Below are positions 30,573-42,394 of a stretch of DNA of 64,000 nt, one piece after another. The stretch covers positions 80,007,128 through 80,071,127 of the forward strand of contig OY978525.1 of the NCBI GenBank assembly GCA_963854835.1. The letters are read 5' to 3'. The position numbers and the translations under genes were made by a program. This stretch comes from Megamerina dolium. Lineage: Eukaryota; Arthropoda; Insecta; Diptera; Megamerinidae. Below the pieces are notes generated by a model, which saw nothing but the letters and a program-made list of their open reading frames with translations, did no database searches and was not told where the DNA came from. Within the stretch, counting starts at the first letter, position 1. Each line of letters begins with the position of its first letter.

Positions 30573-31244
30573 TTATTGTTGATTTGAAGACGAGGAAAGC
30601 GGGTTCATGTGAAGAAGAGTGTGTTTGACTGAGCAATGATAATTGTCGCTCAATTCTCGCAAGCTACTAGCTGAACTTCTATCAACAGTCTTAAGGCCGA
30701 AAGTCGCCTTAACGTGTGGCTGAAAAATAAGTAATTTATTGTGAAATCGATTTTTTAGTAGTGCCACCGGCTTTGTCATAATTCTCATCAACCGGCTCAA
30801 GTGAGCAAATGGCTTCTAACGCGGCTCCTTGCAAACTAGCGCGCAGATGTTGAAGTGCTTGCTCAATTCTCAATTTAGGCCAATCGATGTTTGCTTCACT
30901 GAATTTCGGTATTTTCAGCTTGGGAAGCCGAGATTTTCGTAACGATTAAATAATGTGGACGGCGATACATTCAATAGCAAATGCCTAGCGGTGGATGAGT
31001 ACCTTACGCTTGCCCTTCGATGTCAATTGAGCTCGCGTGACAGCTTTGCCTTATCTTCTAGGTACATGTCGAAAAATTCTGTTCGGCCTGTTCCATCAAG
31101 TTCGCGTGCATCTGCTTCTTCGTTAATCGACTGCACGCTGTCAAAGCTATCATGCATGCTCTCAAAGTACTCCACGTGGACAGAGAGTTCGCCTACATTG
31201 AGCTCACCAAGACGCTGCAGAGACGAAGTTTTATTTTGTGACAT
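30573..31244 (-). pseudogene. BEL/Pao gag fragments
   Basis: Two open pieces. 31244-31023 is the acidic N-terminus (LNVGELSVHVEYFESMHDSF), like the DUF1759 family start. 30800-30573 is the middle with ATFGLKTVDRSSASSLREL. The linking sequence is missing or shifted. The zinc-knuckle end was not found. Confidence 0.65.
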
Positions 31245-31250
31245 GAGTTG

Positions 31251-32029
31251 ATGTTTAATAGATGCACTTTCCTTTTATTAAACGAAAGTTATTGCTTTTT
31301 TTTCGATTTGCTGCCTTTTGGCATGTTGGCTTTGCAAATAAATATGTGTCGTACGATATGTAAGTAAATAGAAGTAACGGTATTATCACCAGGTACCTCC
31401 GTTATGAGATTATGTATTGGCATACAAATTTGATTTATATCAATTTTTATTAACATTGAATTTACGAAAAATTTATGAAAATGTTGTTTAGTTAAAACTC
31501 AAAAAGTTATATATAACACGATCACGTCAGGGTCACGAATTGTTTTAAGGAGGAGCTGATTTGCACCATCTATTTGCAAAATTGAAAGTGACGCTCTTAA
31601 AGAGGTTTAACAACTCTATTAATTCGTGGTGGCAGAAGTGAAGTCAAAAGCTTTACAATATTGACATTGGGCTATGCTTATGATCATATATACATAAGAA
31701 TGAGATGGTTAAGGAAATACATCAAATTTTAGTCAATTGTAATGGGAGAGTTTATAGTTACATATATGACGACCAGATTCAGAGAGAATAAGAGAATTAC
31801 AGTTTCATATATGATCTCGAGATTTAGTATATTCCAATGGAAAATGACAGTGACATGATAGCGAAATTTAGCTTTGCGAGTCCCAAAACAGAATTAGTGC
31901 TGCGAGTATCGTGTTGTATCTATTCTTCTGACACTGTGACTTTTCCTTAGAAAACTTATTTTCTAGGACTTTCCTCTTTTACTCTGCTCCTTTTTCCTGC
32001 AAATCCTCTTTCACACAACACAATTATGT
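31251..32029. other. No gene seen; possible BEL leader
   Basis: AT-rich, between the gag start and a candidate LTR. No primer site could be named with confidence. Confidence 0.4.
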
Positions 32030-32640
32030 TTTAATTTATAAACAGTCTGTCTTTATTCACTATGTATATATCAGAACGCTAAATCCTTTACAATATAACT
32101 TCCACTTTCAATAGGATATTGAATCCTTTCACAATGTACTCTTAATACTATACACGCACTAACTCGCTCTTCGAGTTATCTTACTTCACTAGATTTACTA
32201 ACTCACTTCATTTCAGGCGTTCTCTTAGTTTATATACATAGCCTAAAATATATAGCATTTACAATTTAACCCCGTTTTTGAAATTTCTTCAGTAGATAGA
32301 TTCATTGCAATTTCTACAGTAGGTCATAATTACAACCTCTTCATAGTAGATCATTATTATTTTTATTTAACATCTGGTGTTGTAAATATTGTGCATATGT
32401 ACTCATGATTATTGCTTACTTTGTTTTTCTTCTTTTTGGTTCTATTTCTTTTTACTGTGTATGATTGTTGAATTATTTCATAATCATATAGTGAGGTGCG
32501 ATAACCCGTTAGTTCTTTTATTATTGTTTATTATTTTATTATATATTTATTTTATTAATTTTCTTCTTCTTGGTTCTTTTTTTGCATGGTTGTGAAATTG
32601 TTCCACAATAACACAGTGAGGTACCATAACCCTGACCACG
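32030..32640 (-). repeat. Candidate LTR with imperfect internal repeats
   Basis: On the minus strand it shows promoter-like order: a TATA-like tatataaac near 32235, then about 180 bases downstream gtgaataaagac, a poly-A signal, near 32050. Upstream are two imperfect repeats ending in gtgaggt-x-c-ataaccc (plus strand near 32492 and 32617). This fits U3-R-U5 of an LTR on the minus strand, perhaps the 5' LTR of the adjacent BEL/Pao element. No second copy is in the window, so this is tentative. Confidence 0.35.
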
Positions 32641-32728
32641 CATTTTTATAAGTCTATTAAAACCCATTATATTCATAAAGTATGCACACATAATATTTAG
32701 AATAACATAATAATAATGGAAATATTAC

Positions 32729-33094
32729 GTGGGTGCCGTAGCTCAGTGGTTAGTGTGTTCGCCTTCTGATCTGTAGGTCGTGGTTCAATACCCGGCTGAT
32801 GCATAACAAATTTAATATCGAAAAGATTTTTCTTTCGAACGGTACCCACCTGTCGGCAAGCAATTGGCAATTCTTCCGACAGTAACAACTTGCCATGAAA
32901 AAGCTTCTTAAAGAACTCTGTGTCAAAGCTCAGAAAAAGTGATGTCACAAGTGTTCTGCCGTTCGGAACCGGCTAAAATAAGTAGGTCCATTCTAATACT
33001 GTCCAAAATTTAAGACGCACAACAGTAATGGAAGAGAAGCTCGGCCAATGAGCCCTTTGGGGCTTTAAGTGCCACATATTTATTTTTTTTATTT
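32729..33094 (+). mobile_element. tRNA-derived SINE, copy 3 (full length, with TSD)
   Basis: Same family as copy 1, near-identical. A box at 32739-32749, B box at 32782-32792. The tail is AT-rich. A perfect 15-base target-site duplication, taatggaaatattac, lies at 32714-32728 and 33095-33109. This defines both ends of the element exactly. Confidence 0.94.
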
Positions 33095-33145
33095 TAATGG
33101 AAATATTACTGTAACATTTGTAGCGAGTCAAAATGCATAAATTAG

Positions 33146-33944
33146 ATGAGCATTATTTTGACTCACAGCACTCGAAATAGAATTAGCTTACAGCATCGCT
33201 TTAATCCTGCTGAAGTTTTTCGTCACCTTAGCCACTTAAAATCTCTATTACCTATACCGAAGTCTATCTCATCTGGATATACATCAGCTCTAAGTTTCTC
33301 AACTACGAGAAAGGTAATTTCCCTCACATCTGCTCTATGAACATTGATAGTGTTGTTAAATTCTCCACGGATATTTCTATTAACGATGGAATCAAGATCA
33401 AATGAAAGGCCTTCACGTTATACATGTAACTTGAAAGAAACTGATAGATCACTACTCTTAATGAAGAGGTGATCGAAATATTTACAAGATTGCCAGTCAT
33501 TGACATGGTTACACCATTTGGAGAAGATTTCAATTTACAAAACCCATATATATATGTAACTTGGCTAACATCACTTAATCCTGGTAATGCCGAAGAAGAT
33601 GATGTGGCCTACGTGATTTAGCGTGAGTTCTCATGGATGGCCTAGTCTATAAATTACTGAACAAACGAAAGCATATTGAACGACGGAATGCGTGTCGACA
33701 TCTGAGAAGGGTGCACACTGCTCCACCGACTAAAAAAGAACTGACAAAAGAGCTGAAGGAGTTAATCGACTGGGCGAATGTTGTGTTGCCTGACTTCACG
33801 CTAAAAAGAATGCTACCGGTGACCAAAAAAGCTATGATTCAAGTATTCAACCCGTACAAGACGTTTGCGGATATTACAAGCAATCGTATCATTATTGGCA
33901 TGTTGTATGTAGCTGACCCAGAGGGAAATATTCCCAGGGCTTAG
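33146..33944 (+). pseudogene. Coding remnant of unknown origin
   Basis: Three consecutive plus-strand open pieces look codon-like: 33146-33340, about 33460-33620 (with PVIDMVTPFGEDFNLQNPY) and 33633-33944 (with LTKELKELIDWANVVLPDF and ADITSNRIIIGMLYVADP). They are separated by single stops or frame changes, as in a decaying gene. I do not recognise the family. It may be a host gene fragment, a virus-derived insertion or a TE ORF1. The Tc1/mariner insertion at 34092 lies shortly downstream. Confidence 0.4.
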
Positions 33945-34091
33945 TATAAATAGGTGCACCACGCACTAACTAACTTTGCTTTAGATGTGCTGGCTAGCAA
34001 TCCAGGTTCACCACCGTTTTGTACCGATTCAGTATGGTATCAGGGCCAAACAAAAATAATTGCAAGCGATGACCAAAGATCGGTGGGACTA

Positions 34092-35027
34092 TAAAGGGTT
34101 TTCCATTAGGGACATAACAATTTTATCTATTAATAAAACACAGAAATATATGAGATATTGAGTTCAAATTTTTTGTTGATATATTGCAAGCTTTACATTT
34201 TATGAATGAAATTCGATTTAGGTCATATGACCACCACGTGCCCGTTTACAGCGGTTGATTCTTTGGACCCAATTTTCCACCACTCTAGCACACATTCCGA
34301 CCGGAACGTTGACAATTTCGGATTGGATATTGTCTTTGAGCTCGTCTAAAGTTGCTGGCTTGTTGGCATAGACCAGTGACTTGATAAAGCCCAATAAAAA
34401 GAAATCCAATGGTGTTAGATCGCATGAACTAGGCGGCCATTCGACCGGACCTTTTCTCGAGATAACACGTTCACCGAATTTGCCTTGCAATAAATCGATT
34501 GTGAAGTGTGCTGTGTAGCTAGTGGCACCGTCTTGTTGAAACCACATATCGCTGATGTCAAGTTCATCCAATTCTGGCCACAAATAATCTTCCAACATAG
34601 CACGATAGCGCTCTCCATTGACGGTAACATGACGGTCGTTTTCATCCACGAAGAAATTCGAACCAATCACACCTCCGGCATGAAAACCGCACCAAACAGT
34701 AACTTTTTGCGGGTGCAACGGTGTCTCAAGAAGCATTTGTGGGTTTGTTGCTGACCAATAACGCATATTTTGCTTATTGACAAAGCCATTGAGCCAGAAA
34801 TGACCTTCATCGCTGAATATGATTTTTCGCTCTTAAAGTTGCTACCACCGACTCAGAATTTCGGTAGTAATTTTTAATAATTTCCAAACGTTGATGTTTC
34901 GTGATCTTTACCATGGTGAAAATGTTGACTTTAATTAACGTTTTGACATTGACAGTTGATTAAAAAGTTTAAGGGTGCATTCATATAAAGATACGAAATT
35001 GTTATGTTCCTAATGGAAAACCCTTTT
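34092..35027 (-). mobile_element. Tc1/mariner-type element (family 3), internally deleted
   Basis: Terminal inverted repeats of about 30 bases (aagggttttccattagg at the left, complement at 35008-35026) flank a minus-strand transposase. TA dinucleotides lie outside both ends. The size is about 936 bases. An intact member with this type of transposase would be expected near 1.3 kb. The centre of the N-terminal half is missing. It was inserted between two coding remnants. Confidence 0.85.
34218..34914 (-). pseudogene. Family 3 transposase, deleted between HTH and catalytic domain
   Basis: It starts at 34914 with MVKITKHQRLEIIKNYYR, the first helices of a DUF4817-type DNA-binding domain. The frame ends after about 37 codons, and the catalytic domain begins at once in another frame with FSDEGHFWLNGFVNK (first Asp). 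From 34766 the frame is open for 182 codons: HPQKVTVWCGFHAGGVIG, DMWFQQDGATSYTAH (second Asp), SSCDLTPLDFFLLG (third acidic position is Asp) and a basic end. The two active-site Asp motifs are 37 positions apart (36 residues between), so this is not the classical DD34D mariner spacing. Confidence 0.8.
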
Positions 35028-35490
35028 TAATACTGACATATAAAATGTAGGTGAGATGTACCCCGAAGTCAGGCTAGTCGTGGTAAATAAAAGGGGCATA
35101 ACGTCTCGACGGAGGGCAGGGTGTGGTTCCCTATGAACCGGTTAAGATAATGCAGATTTTTATGGCGTGTAATCCGAGTCTTCCAGTAGACAAATGGAAA
35201 TTTGTCAAGATTGAAAACAACAATGTAACCAGCGACACTGGAGATGCTGCAGCAAAAAGTGCAACGATGCAAGTACTCTTACTGGTAACTAATGATCCAT
35301 TGGAACCACTAGCGAAATGCGGTGGCGTGGTGAGCTACGGCTTTGACAAGGTCACAGTTAAAGCCTTCAAGAGCAATTTCAATGTTGTTGAACACTTTGC
35401 TTCGGCGATTGAGCTCATGGCTAGTGAAGCAGAACTAAGTGATGTCGACAGCGTCAGCAACGAAGGTGGGTACATCCTCCGGTTCAGAAA
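35028..35490 (+). pseudogene. DUF4780-like coding remnant
   Basis: An open part from about 35110 to 35490 contains VPYEPVKIMQIFMACNPSLP, then VDKWKFVKIENN, then MQVLLLVTNDPLEPLAKCGG and VVSYGFDKVTVKAF. From memory of the family, the order 'paired Asn-Pro, Trp-Lys, hydrophobic strand, D-x-L-x-x-L, Gly-rich, YGF' fits DUF4780, a domain found in many copies in dipterans and often linked to TEs. This is inference and needs a profile search. An acidic tail (SEAELSDVDSVSNEG) precedes an RTE 5' region. Confidence 0.45.
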
Positions 35491-35746
35491 TCTCATCTGG
35501 ATTTTGGGGTTTGTACATAGAACAAACCCCAAAACAAAACAAAGGAGATTTTCGCCACTCACTTCAGCCGCCTCCCAGCGGGTGCCAGGAAGACGTTACC
35601 CGGTGGTCGCCACATGGCGGGCCTCCATTAATAATAATGAAGGCGCCATCACAGAGTAAGCAGAGCAAGCTACATGACTACCCCCCATTAACAAATAAAG
35701 GTATCATCACATAGCGCTCAGATCAAACTACATAACAGCCAGTAAG

Positions 35747-36412
35747 TTGACTTGCGATGAGTTCAACAAGGATTGCGCTAGCCCCACCCGGTTGAGGCAA
35801 TTAGACACGTTACCTTGTGAAAACACCACCAGACCACCGCTCCGCACCAACGCTCCGACGGATGAGAAGGACAATGTGACCAGGGAGAGCTTCTTCCAGC
35901 GCCTCAAAGAAGCTTACGACCGCTGCCCCCGCCACGATATCAAAATCGTGCTTGGCGACTTTAATGCCAGGGTGGGCAAGGAAGGTAACTTTGGTCCAAC
36001 TGTCGGAAAATTCAGCCTCCACCAGAACACCTCCGATAACGGAATGAGGCTGATCGACTTCGCCGCAGCACGAAACATGGTAATTGGTGGTACCAGATTC
36101 CGACATGGCTGTCTCCAGATCAAAGAACAAGAAACCAAATTGATCACGTGGTGATTGACGGAAGGCATGCTTCCAGTGTGATGGACGTGAAATCGATCCG
36201 TGGTGCCAACATCGACTCGGATCACTACCTTGTTGCAGCTAAGGTGCGCACACGTTTATGTGTCGCAAATAAGAAGAGAAGTCCCACAGAGAGAAAGCTC
36301 GACGTCAGTAAGCTGCGATCACCAGAGACAGCAGATGCATTTTCCACTCGACTATGCGATCTGCTTATGCAGACCACTCCCCCACTTGGTGATACATGCG
36401 CACTGTGAACAC
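35747..36412 (+). pseudogene. RTE endonuclease fragment
   Basis: Apurinic-type endonuclease that nicks the target. Visible are APTDEKDNVTRESFFQRLKE, IVLGDFNARVGKEG (catalytic Asp/Asn block), GMRLIDFAAARNMVIGGTRF, and after a frame change VIDGRHASSVMDVKSIRGAN and DSDHYLVAAKVR (final SDH motif). The N-terminal third with the catalytic Glu is absent: the 5' leader is joined directly to residue about 130 of the domain. A frame shift lies near 36145. Confidence 0.85.
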
Positions 36413-36469
36413 ATATATCCCACTCCATGACTACTGCTGCCGAGGAGGTAATCGGTTACTACCGGCCTC

Positions 36470-38290
36470 TGAGGAATGAGTGGTATGATCAGGAGTGTCG
36501 CAGAGGATGACGCCGCCTACAGAAAAACCCTGAATGCAGGTGCAACGCGAGCTGTTAAGGAGCGGTATAGAGAGAAAAAGAGTGCAGAGAGACGTCTTTT
36601 CAGGCGCAAGAAGAGGGAGTTGGGAAGACGCGAGTGTGAGGAGATAGAGATGTGTACCGACAAGGATGAGACTCGAAAATTCTTCGAAAAGATCAAGCGC
36701 CTGAGTGGCGGTTTAAATCCCGGAGCCTCTTCTTGTCGTGGTGGAAATGGGAATCTGGTTACAGATGTCCAGAGTATACTGAGCCTATGGAGGGAACACT
36801 TCTCCACGTTACTGAATGGCGATGCTACGAACAATTCCGCCAGTGGAGGAGATTGCCCGATAACCCCAATTACAGATGATGGTGTGATGTTCCACCACCC
36901 GACTATGACGATGTTGAAACGGCCATTTTAAGGCTGAAGAACAACAAAGCTGCAGGTGCTGATGGCCTGCCTGCCGAGTTGTTTAAGACCGGAGGAGATG
37001 AGCTGCTCACCCGCATGCATCAGCTCATAAGCAGAATATGGTCGGATGAAAGCATGCCTGATGATTGGAGGCTCAGTGTTCTCTGTCCTGTACATAAAAA
37101 AGGAGACCCCACAATTTGCGCCAACTATCGCGGAATAAGTCTCCTGAGTATCGCATACAAGGTCCTATCGAGCGTATTGTGTGAAAGATTGAAGCACATG
37201 CTCCACAACCTGATTGGACCTTATCAGTGTGGCTTCAGACCTGGTAAATCTACCATCGACCAAATTTTCACACTGCGCCAAATCCTGGAGAAGACCCCAG
37301 AAAAACAGATCGACACATATATTATAAAGCCAATTTCGACAGTTCGGTAAGGGATTACCTCTACGCAACAATGTCTGAGTTCGTTATTCCTACAATGCTC
37401 ATTCGACTTTGTAGAATGACACTGCATAACTCTCGTTGTGCAGTGAAAATGGGGAAGGACCTCTCCGCACCGTTTAATACCGAACGGGGTTTCAGACAAG
37501 ATGATTCGTTATCGTGCGACTTCTTCAATCTTATTATGGAGAAAATAATACGAGCTGCTGATCTACGGCATAATGGCACTATCTTCAACAAAAGTGTCAT
37601 GCTGTTGGCGTATGCCGACGATATTGACATAATCGGCATGAACACGCGAGCAGTCAGTGCAGCATTCTCAGAGTTAGAAAGAGAGTCACGTCGAATGAGT
37701 CTTACGGTGAACGAGTGCAAGACGAAGTATCTAGTGTCAACAAACAAATAGTCCCGGCGTCTTGGACAGCACGTCACTGTCGATAACTACGCTTTTAAAG
37801 TAGTAAGGGACTTTGTCTATCTTGGAACCAGCATCAACAACTGTAACGACGTCAGCTTGGAGATCAGGCGTAGGATAACTCTTGCTAACAGGTGTTACTT
37901 TGGGCTGAGTAAGCAATTGAGAAGTCGAGCCCTCTCTCGAAGAATGAAAACTACACTGTACAAGTCTCTCATCATGCCTGTCCTAACATATGGTGCTGAA
38001 TCCTGGACAATTTCCACCTCGGATGAGCGAATACTTGGAGTTTTCGAGAGAAAAGTCCTACGCAAGATTTTTGGACCTATTTGCGTTGATGGCGAGTATC
38101 AAAGAAGGTACAACTATGAGCTGTATGAGCTGTATGGTGACACTGACATAGTAAAGCGCATCAAAATCCAGCGGCTGCGCTGGCTAGGTCATGTCGAGCG
38201 AATGGAAGAACACGCTCCAGCTAAGAAGGTGTTATATTCGGAGCACGCTGGAGGACGACGCAGAAGAGGAAGACCTAAAGTCCGGTGAAA
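36470..38290 (+). pseudogene. RTE reverse transcriptase, copy 2
   Basis: The linker has a basic coiled-coil-like stretch (RREKKSAERRLFRRKKREL in form). RT blocks: NNKAAGADGLP, SMPDDWRLSVLCPVHKKG, NYRGISLLSIAYKVLSSVL, GFRPGKSTIDQIFTLRQI, GFRQDDSLSCDFFNLIMEKI and the catalytic box LLAYADDIDIIG. Then LTYGAESWTISTS, RWLGHVERMEEHAP and RRRRGRPKVR. It is interrupted by a stop near 36931, a small deletion at 37330, a TAG at 37750 and a TGA near 38288. It is the best preserved RT of the four copies. Confidence 0.88.
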
Positions 38291-38440
38291 AGACCAAGTA
38301 CTGGAGAACTTGTCAGAGCTTGGAATTTCTAACTGGCGGCAGCTAGCGAAGAACAGAGATGGCTGGCGAAGCATATTATAATCGGCCTAAATCGATATTC
38401 GGTTGTTATGGCCACATAAGTAAGTAAGTAAGTACATAGA

Positions 38441-41125
38441 ACAAGAGCTATTAAATGGATCTCAGGAGAATGCGAACGTCACTCTGACGGATGGTGGGTC
38501 GTCTACAAATAAACCTTCAACAATAAACCATCACAGTAAGGCAGCTTCAGCTGTACTCCTGAGTCGTCAGTCGGACTCTGCCCTTATTCAGGAACCGTGG
38601 GGCGTATTTGTGGATATAACGAGGATACGTCGTTATAAATTATACGTTCCTAACTGTTCAGGTAAAATCAGGACTTGTATAATTGCTAAATCACAGATAA
38701 TTGTTTACTTGATCCATATTACAGCAATGAAAACGTGACGGTGATCAGCTGGAAGACGTGAAAAAAAATATATGCTGGCTTCGGTCTATTTCGCCTACGA
38801 TGAGCCAGGGCCACTACCACTACAACTGGTAAATGAGCTGGTAGTGCAGAGTGAAGCATCGAAGTGTGGGCTATTCCTTGGTGGCGACGCGAACACACAT
38901 CACACTCTTTGGAGTAGTACGGATATAAATGAACGTGGTGGGTTACTTTACTACTACATTATTAGTAATAAGCTTCTGCTATGTAATCGAGGTTCAGAAC
39001 CAACTTTTCTAACGTGCAATCGACAAGTAGTGCTAGATATTACTTTGGTCTCTGACTTTTAGTCGACAAGATAGTACACTGGAGAGTGATATATTGAGAT
39101 TACCTTTCAAGAGGAATTTTAGGAATTTTAAGAAAATTCTGCCTATATATCTACCTTTTCATCCTGATAATGGCGATGGCTTGGATGATCTTGTCAAGTT
39201 GTTTACAAATGCATGTAGTCTATAAAGCATGTCCAAAACCTAGTAATAGGGGAAGAAGAAGCCACCATGGTAGTCTCCTAAACTCAATCTATTACGAGCG
39301 GGTGTGTAGAAAGTAATTCAATAGAGCGATATTTTCCCGTGAAGAAGGAGAGTGGAATTGCTACTATGAAAAGTTAACGTATAAGAAAGAACTGAGAAAA
39401 GCGAAGAGATATTATGTGGTGACATTGAGAGCACCACAGAAGGAACAAGTTAAGAAAAAATTCTGTCAATGTGTAATCCATCCATTAGATACCTCCAGAA
39501 ACCTGATAAGAGCTGGACGGAATCTAATCATGAATCTCTAAACTTACTCTTTGCCACACACTTTCCTGGTAGCTCAGACGGTGATACGTCAATAGCTACC
39601 GGAGACAGTGGTCTTGACTACGAATCGGAAATTCTAGGCGTTATCACAAAAACCGATATAAATTGTGCTGTGAGGATCTTCAAATCTTTTAAATCACCTG
39701 GGCCCGATGAGATTTTTCCAGGCCAGTTACAACACTCGTTAGGGTAGAAACACAATTACTCCATCGCATCTTGCGAAATCACAACATGCTCATTGCAAGG
39801 GAAGATCCACAGAAACAGCATTGAATTCACTTATCAGAGAAGTTGAAAAATCAATAGAAGATAAGAAATAATAACAACATCCAACCGAGGGCAATACCTG
39901 GACGCTGACGAGCGGATGATATCGGGGAAAATTGTCTAATACCCGTTATGATATTAGGCAAGGATTATTGAAGGAGGATTATTTAGACCTATGATCTAAA
40001 TCATGTGGTTTAAAACGGAACTTATTCTGTTTACTAGAAAGCACAGGTTACCTGATGTTAGACATCCAACCTTGAACGGTATCACATTGTCATTTAGCGA
40101 CAAAGCCCACTACCTGGGACTAATTTTGGACGGAAAACTGCTTTGAAATATTAATGTAGAGGATATAGTGATGAAGGTAGCTATAGCGTTCTATTTGCGC
40201 AAAAGAGTGGTGGAAGCTATATAGATGGATCTAAACTAGATGAGCAAGCGGAAGCGGTGTTGAGCACCCACGTATCCTTCCGCTAGCCGGATCATTGTAG
40301 AGTATTCTAGGCTGAGGTTATAGTAATTAAGGAAGCCTTCGTAATTGTTAGGAGCTACGTTTTAATAATAAATGAAATCAATATTTGCTGGGATAACCAA
40401 GCGGCTCTGAGATCTCTCCAAACAGTAAGGCATTCATCAAAAACAGTGATTGTGTATCACCAGTTACTAAGCGAACTTGCTCAATACTTCATTTTAAATC
40501 TCTTTTGGGTATCCGGGCATAGAAATATCGAGCGTAATTGCAGAGCAGATGAATTGGCTTGGTAGGGCATAAAGTATAGAATTTCGGATAGGACTTCGGT
40601 GTCGATGCCGTTGTCAACTTGTAAACTGTTAACAGACAGGTACATCATCGATATTGCTAACACACGCTGGCGACAGACGGCAACTTGTTTAACCAGTAGG
40701 GTAACTTGTCCGGAATGGAGCTTAAGTCGAACTAAGCTACTGTTAAAATTTAATATACTGGATACTAGAAAAACAATTGTAGTCCTAACAGATCATTACC
40801 TTATTGGTGGGCACGCTAGTAGACTAGGGGTACCCTATTATGATTATTGTAGGAGCTGTCAAGAGGAAGAAGTGGAATAAACCGTAGAACATCTTCTGTC
40901 TGGGTGCAGGTTCTGTGCAGGCTCCGTGCAGGAGAAGGTTTAACATGATCAGAATCGACTCTCTTGACACCATTACCGAAATTGCCAACATAAAATTAAT
41001 AAAGATAATATCGTTCATCAAAGACCCAGTGGTATAAGGACTAGTTCCCGTTGTATCACAATGGGACAAAATTGGCCTAAGTACGTCTCACGACAGCCAC
41101 CTTATCTACCTACCTACCTAACATC
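38441..41125 (+). mobile_element. LOA-clade LINE (family C), decayed but near complete ORF2
   Basis: The plus-strand order endonuclease, reverse transcriptase, RNase H, Cys/His end matches the LOA/Bilbo type. EN: GGDANTHHTLWSSTDINERG at 38880-38940. RT: KSFKSPGPDEIFPGQLQHSL near 39680-39745, then fragments only. RNase H: CWDNQAALRSLQTV (40390) and WVSGHRNIERNCRADELAW (40505-40560). C-terminus: CRSCQEEEVE (40850). The 3' end shows ctac repeats at about 41103-41120. Stops are frequent, and the RT catalytic box is deleted. Confidence 0.82.
38772..39062 (+). pseudogene. LOA-clade endonuclease fragment
   Basis: A 96-codon open piece with ASVYFAYDEPGPLPLQLVN, the catalytic GGDANTHH block and PTFLTCNRQVVLDITLVSD. 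The N-terminal motif with the catalytic Glu is in the preceding broken part (SALIQEPWGVF near 38575). It ends in a stop at 39060 before the SDH motif. Confidence 0.8.
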
Positions 41126-42385
41126 ACTTAATGCTTAGTAGCTTCTACACTTCCCGTCTGATTTCACCAGTAAATGTTCACCATAAAATTGTCCCTTATC
41201 TACAATCTAAAAAATATGTGAAATAATTTTTTTTCATGTCAATGGAACTACTGAAAATGAGTAATTTTCAAAGAAGGTGAAAAAATTGCTCATTTTTTCG
41301 AATTTTATCGCATATAACTCAGTCAAATTTAATGCAGTCGACACAGGCGGCACATTGTGAGAACGAAGCAGACCACAGCTTTCGAATAATGTGCAAATCA
41401 TATTATACGGATAAATCATTTTCGAGATTTTTGCCATTAACTAAAAAAAGTGCAAAAAATCACGTTTCGCGAATATCTCGGAAACGCTTCTTTGGAAAAA
41501 TAAATTAGTGAAATTTTCTTATTTAGCGGGCCAAGCTTAGACTAGAAAATATACTTTTTTTAGATACTTTTTTTCTGTTGAATAGTGTTGTTTATAATTA
41601 CATGTTTATAGATTTGTGACGGAAGATGGTGTGAAATTTCGGAAGGAAAAGTGGAGAGAACTGTGGGTTGTCCTTAATGTTGTTAGTGGCACCCAAAAGG
41701 ATGATGTAAACTTTTTAAAATTCCGAGCGATTTAAGATATGTTAATTTTAGTTAGAGTGATTTTTTAAATGCTTAGTTTTAATACCTACAGACTTCATAG
41801 TTGCACAAAATATAGTGCTATAAGCCAGGCAGCTCAGAGAAGTGGTATAAATGGTATACGTCAGGCCAAGCACTATCACCGCTGAAGAGCGGATAATTAA
41901 AAATAAAACGATGCAAGCAGTCGAAGTGGGATTTGAAGCTTTTCCCACATTATATACTTCAGTATTTCATGACAACTTCAGTAACATTGTGGAAAAGGCC
42001 TTCGAAATAGTAGTGGCCTTATGCGAATTGTAACAAATTTTAGCAATAAAGGAACAGACAGAGGCAATAAAAACGGAAACGTATGTATTTTTTAAAAACT
42101 ACAAAATCTAATAGTAATTTCGACTCGTCCATAGAAATGTAGTATTTTAAGATATAGACTTTGCCATAAGTATTAGGTATCCCTTATTATTGAACTATTT
42201 GCTTTATTTATTATTATTTTGTTTTAGTGTTTAAGAAAATATGAAGTCGTTTTTCATTTTTATCCTTATTACTATTAGAGGGTTGTATTTATCCTTACTA
42301 CCAATTAAATATATATCAACGTAATTAATTTATGTACAAAACTTACATGTTATAAAAACTTCATTTAAAAAGATTTGTTTTTTGA
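41126..42385. other. No gene seen
   Basis: AT-rich. The one plus-strand open frame (41851-42033) has no recognisable motif. The region around 41230-41520 has a different, more even composition but no known domain or repeat boundary. Confidence 0.45.
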
Positions 42386-42394
42386 AATATAGTA

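Larger units (their letters stand above)
28673..31250 (-). mobile_element. BEL/Pao LTR retrotransposon, gag to RNase H, decayed
   Basis: Minus-strand order: gag (31244-30573), protease (30474-30001), reverse transcriptase (29799-29152), RNase H-side region (29100-28594). All parts are BEL/Pao type and carry stops or frame shifts between them. No LTR is proven. A candidate lies at 32030-32640. The integrase part is absent here but is found inverted at 28190-28672. Confidence 0.85.
35500..38433 (+). mobile_element. RTE-clade LINE, copy 2 (longest copy)
   Basis: Order: 5' region from about 35500 with a small hairpin (ttggggtttgt/acaaaccccaa near 35507), remnant endonuclease (35836-36230), linker (36476-36830), reverse transcriptase (36920-37750) and C-terminal domain to 38290. 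The 3' end is gttatggccacataag followed by (taag)n at 38417-38433. The first part of the endonuclease is missing, and several stops occur. The exact 5' end is uncertain. Confidence 0.85.

Noticed and set aside
41851..42033. Small plus-strand frame as a host gene
   Set aside because: Sixty codons with no recognisable motif, no splice context and no second copy. Not supported.
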